Shown in pieces: positions 62,148-64,000 of a DNA stretch of 64,000 nt. The stretch's first letter is position 1, and each line of letters opens with the position of its first letter. Under the pieces are notes generated by a model. That model saw only the letters and a program-made list of their open reading frames with translations, searched no databases and was not told the DNA's origin. Source of the DNA: Pseudomonas sp. CC120222-01a (lineage in GTDB: Bacteria > Pseudomonadota > Gammaproteobacteria > Pseudomonadales > Pseudomonadaceae); the NCBI RefSeq assembly GCF_003097235.1, contig NZ_QEQQ01000017.1, positions 94,595-158,594 of the forward strand. The letters are read 5' to 3'. The translations under genes were made by a program, and so were the position numbers.

Positions 62148-63041
62148 ATGCCTGCTGGATTCCCCGGGTTGCCGTCACTCAATGCGCTGCGTGTGTTCGA
62201 AGTGGTGGCGCGTCAGTTGAACTTCCGCCTCGCCGCCGAGGAACTGGGCGTGACCCAGGCGGCGGTCGCCCAGCAGGTGCGTGGGCTGGAGGCCAGCCTG
62301 CAGGTGCGCCTGTTCGAGCGCCTGCCACGGGGCGTTGGCCTGACCGATGCCGGGCGTGGCTATGCGGCGAGCATCCGCAGCGCCCTGGGGATGATCGATG
62401 AGGCCACCCGGCTGCTGCGCCCGGCGCCGTCCCAGCTCACGGTCAGCGTGACGCCTACCTTTGCCTCGAAGTGGCTGATTCCAAGACTCGGCCACTTCGC
62501 CGAGGCCCACCCCGACATCGACCTGCGGCTGCTGGCCACCGACCGGCTCTCGCATTTTCATACCGATGGCGTCGACATTGCCGTGCGCTACGGTCAGCCG
62601 CCGTTCGGGGCCGGGCTGAACGTCGAGCTGCTGATGGAGCAGCGGGTTGTCGCAGTGGCGAGCCCGGCATTGCTGGCTGAAATGGGCAGGCCAGAGAACT
62701 TCGCTGCCTTGCAACGCTATGTCGCCCTGCACGATGGGCACAACTTTTGGCCGCAATTCACGGCCGCCTTCTTCCCTGAACATCCGAAGCCGACGGCGAA
62801 GAGTGTGCGTTTCAACCAGACATCACTGGCTATCGACGCCGCCATTGGCGGGCAGGGTATTACCCTCGCCAGCTATGCCTTCGTCAAGGACGACATCGCG
62901 GCTGGCAGGCTGGAACAGGTGTTCCCCCAGCAGTTGCAGCTGGACAAGGCGTTCTACCTGGTCTGGCCGCGCAAGGCGCAGGAGGTAGCAGCACTCGGCC
63001 TTGTCAGAGCATGGCTCAAAGGTCAGGTAGGCGATAGTTAA
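62148..63041 (+). CDS. LysR-family regulator (GcvA-like)
   Basis: A 297-residue LysR protein. LNALRVFEVVARQLNFRLAAEELGVTQAAVAQQVRGLEASLQVRLFERLPRGVGLTDAG is the HTH (8-70), close to the GcvA type, and DGVDIAVRYGQPPFGAGL belongs to the effector domain. The ATG at 62148 is taken; a TTG at 62124 is also possible since GGGAG lies 3 bases upstream of it. It precedes the SDR gene by about 100 bp on the same strand and may regulate it. Confidence 0.84.
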   Translation: MPAGFPGLPSLNALRVFEVVARQLNFRLAAEELGVTQAAVAQQVRGLEASLQVRLFERLPRGVGLTDAGRGYAASIRSALGMIDEATRLLRPAPSQLTVSVTPTFASKWLIPRLGHFAEAHPDIDLRLLATDRLSHFHTDGVDIAVRYGQPPFGAGLNVELLMEQRVVAVASPALLAEMGRPENFAALQRYVALHDGHNFWPQFTAAFFPEHPKPTAKSVRFNQTSLAIDAAIGGQGITLASYAFVKDDIAAGRLEQVFPQQLQLDKAFYLVWPRKAQEVAALGLVRAWLKGQVGDS

Positions 63042-63142
63042 TCTACTGTCTCTGCAAGCATTCCCTGCCTCCCTCGTCCAGCGGGCGGCTGCTAGTGTGA
63101 TGAAACTTGCAACAGCGCAGTTCCATTACCCCAGGAGGCAAC

Positions 63143-63847
63143 ATGTCTGTAGAAAAAGTGGCAATCATCACCGCTGGCGGCAGCGGCATGGGCGCAGCAG
63201 CGGCACGTCGGCTGGCCGCTGACGGCTTCAAGGTCGCCATCCTATCTTCTTCAGGTAAGGGCGAGGCGCTGGCCGCCGAGCTTGGCGGTATCGGCGTTAC
63301 CGGCAGCAATCAGTCGGTCGAGGACCTGCAGCGGCTGGTGGATGCTGTGGTCGAGCAATGGGGCCGCATCGACGTGCTGGTCAACAGCGCCGGCCACGGC
63401 CCGCGCGCGCCGATCCTGGAAATCAGCGACGAAGACTGGCACAAGGGCATGGATACTTACCTGCTCAACGTCATCCGCCCGACGCGGTTGGTGACGCCTT
63501 ACATGCAAAAGCAGAAGGGTGGGGTGATCATCAACATCTCCACCGCCTGGGCGTTCGAGCCTGTTGACTTGTTCCCCACATCGGCCGTGTTCCGCTCGGG
63601 CCTGGCGGCCTTTACCAAGATCTTCGCCGACCAGTTCGCTGGCGATAACGTGCGTATCAATAATGTGCTCCCCGGCTGGATCGACAGCCTGCCGGCCACC
63701 GAACAACGCCGCGACAGCGTGCCGCTCAAGCGCTATGGCACCAGCGAGGAGATCGCCGCCACCATCGCTTTCCTGGCCAGCGACGGTGCTGGCTACATCA
63801 CCGGGCAGAACATCAAGGTCGATGGTGGCGTGACGCGCAGCGTCTGA
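63143..63847 (+). CDS. SDR-fold oxidoreductase with non-canonical active site
   Basis: A 234-residue short-chain dehydrogenase-like protein. The nucleotide-binding motif AIITAGGSGMG (about 8-18), NSAGHGPRAPI (N-S-A-G) and ISTAWAFEP (catalytic Ser) are present, and GYITGQNIKVDGG closes the fold. The expected YxxxK is replaced by FPTSAVFRSGLAAF, so both the Tyr and Lys look substituted. This variant may not reduce carbonyls in the normal way. RBS AGGAGG precedes the ATG at 63143. It follows a GcvA-like LysR gene. Confidence 0.86.
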   Translation: MSVEKVAIITAGGSGMGAAAARRLAADGFKVAILSSSGKGEALAAELGGIGVTGSNQSVEDLQRLVDAVVEQWGRIDVLVNSAGHGPRAPILEISDEDWHKGMDTYLLNVIRPTRLVTPYMQKQKGGVIINISTAWAFEPVDLFPTSAVFRSGLAAFTKIFADQFAGDNVRINNVLPGWIDSLPATEQRRDSVPLKRYGTSEEIAATIAFLASDGAGYITGQNIKVDGGVTRSV

Positions 63848-63904
63848 GCAGGTTGTTTGGGGGAGGCCAGCAGGTGTTCGCCTTGAGGTTTTTGTCGCCA
63901 GTTA

Positions 63905-64000
63905 GATCGAGCGCCGCCCGCGCGGCGCATCGCGGGCAAGCCCGCTCCCACATCTGTTTCGGGCCAGTCTCTCCTGTCATGCCAACAGGGCCCGCCTTGT
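63905..64000. repeat. Mosaic repeat related to the 34.8-kb inverted repeat, cut by the window edge
   Basis: GATCGAGCGCCGCCCGCGCG and following CGCATCGCG match the left arm at 34814-34843; TGTTTCGGGCCAGT and, less exactly, the CCTGT...CCGCCTTGT region also match 34864-34912. In between, the CGAGCTGCGCTCGCTCCTAC stretch is replaced by GGGCAAGCCCGCTCCCAC, which is a REP core from elsewhere in the window. The right part runs off the edge. Confidence 0.75.

Overview
The window is GC-rich chromosomal DNA that looks like a Pseudomonas of the P. putida group. The evidence is gene content and repeats, not a database match: an OprB-type porin beside a membrane PQQ dehydrogenase, many LysR regulators and LysE/MFS/DMT exporters, an RND pump, DUF3077/DUF6124/DUF1289/DUF2986 small proteins, and many paired REP-type inverted repeats with a GTGGGAGCGGGC or GTGGGAGCGGCC core. 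No rRNA, tRNA, CRISPR array, intact prophage or intact insertion sequence was seen.

Layout. 0-4.6 kb: 5'-truncated-at-edge flavin monooxygenase, DUF1028 protein plus ArgE-type deacetylase (overlapping pair), and an APC amino-acid antiporter. 4.6-8.5 kb: OprB porin and PQQ dehydrogenase (quinate/shikimate or glucose type). 8.6-18.4 kb: cupin/LysR divergent pair, MFS and LysE exporters, GlxA-type AraC regulator, secreted CAP-domain protein, SleB-type wall hydrolase, AEC carrier with a divergently read neighbour, LysR regulators and periplasmic Cu/Zn superoxide dismutase. 18.4-22.5 kb: START-domain protein, AllE ureidoglycine aminohydrolase, and a sulfur-scavenging-like pair (DszA/NtaA-type monooxygenase plus SsuA-type binding protein). 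22.6-26.8 kb: exported beta-propeller protein, DMT exporter, methyltransferase, and two adjacent envelope phosphatases. 26.9-34.8 kb: a tripartite RND efflux operon read divergently from a BaeSR-like two-component system.

35-42.3 kb is the most distinctive metabolic block. A zinc-ribbon DmmA-family protein, a ferredoxin-type reductase, a DUF3445 heme-dependent N-demethylase and an MFS carrier form one operon. It lies downstream of a gamma-aminobutyraldehyde dehydrogenase (PatD), which is divergent from a FadR/GntR regulator followed by a stand-alone cytosolic Cache-domain protein. I infer a system for N-methylated amines or polyamines, with a similar AT-rich dyad in front of both patD and the dmmA-like gene.

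42.4-48.4 kb: GNAT acetyltransferase with a TTG start, MFS, a chemoreceptor whose sensor region appears cytosolic, small proteins, a LysE exporter, and a decayed GNAT joined to a P-loop kinase-like ORF. 48.4-56.2 kb looks acquired: its composition is more AT-rich, and it carries an AspT-type carrier, an SdsA-type alkylsulfatase, a FadL-type outer-membrane channel, a DUF3313 lipoprotein and another envelope protein. It ends at a 157-bp element with 17-bp perfect terminal inverted repeats and a chorismate-mutase remnant. 56.3-64 kb returns to typical sequence: lipoprotein, DUF6124/DUF3077 pair, an ABC importer (ATPase plus fused double permease, no binding protein), DUF2986, TPR protein, LysR, and an SDR-fold protein lacking the usual Tyr/Lys pair. 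The right edge holds a mosaic repeat related to a 285-bp inverted repeat at 34.8 kb.
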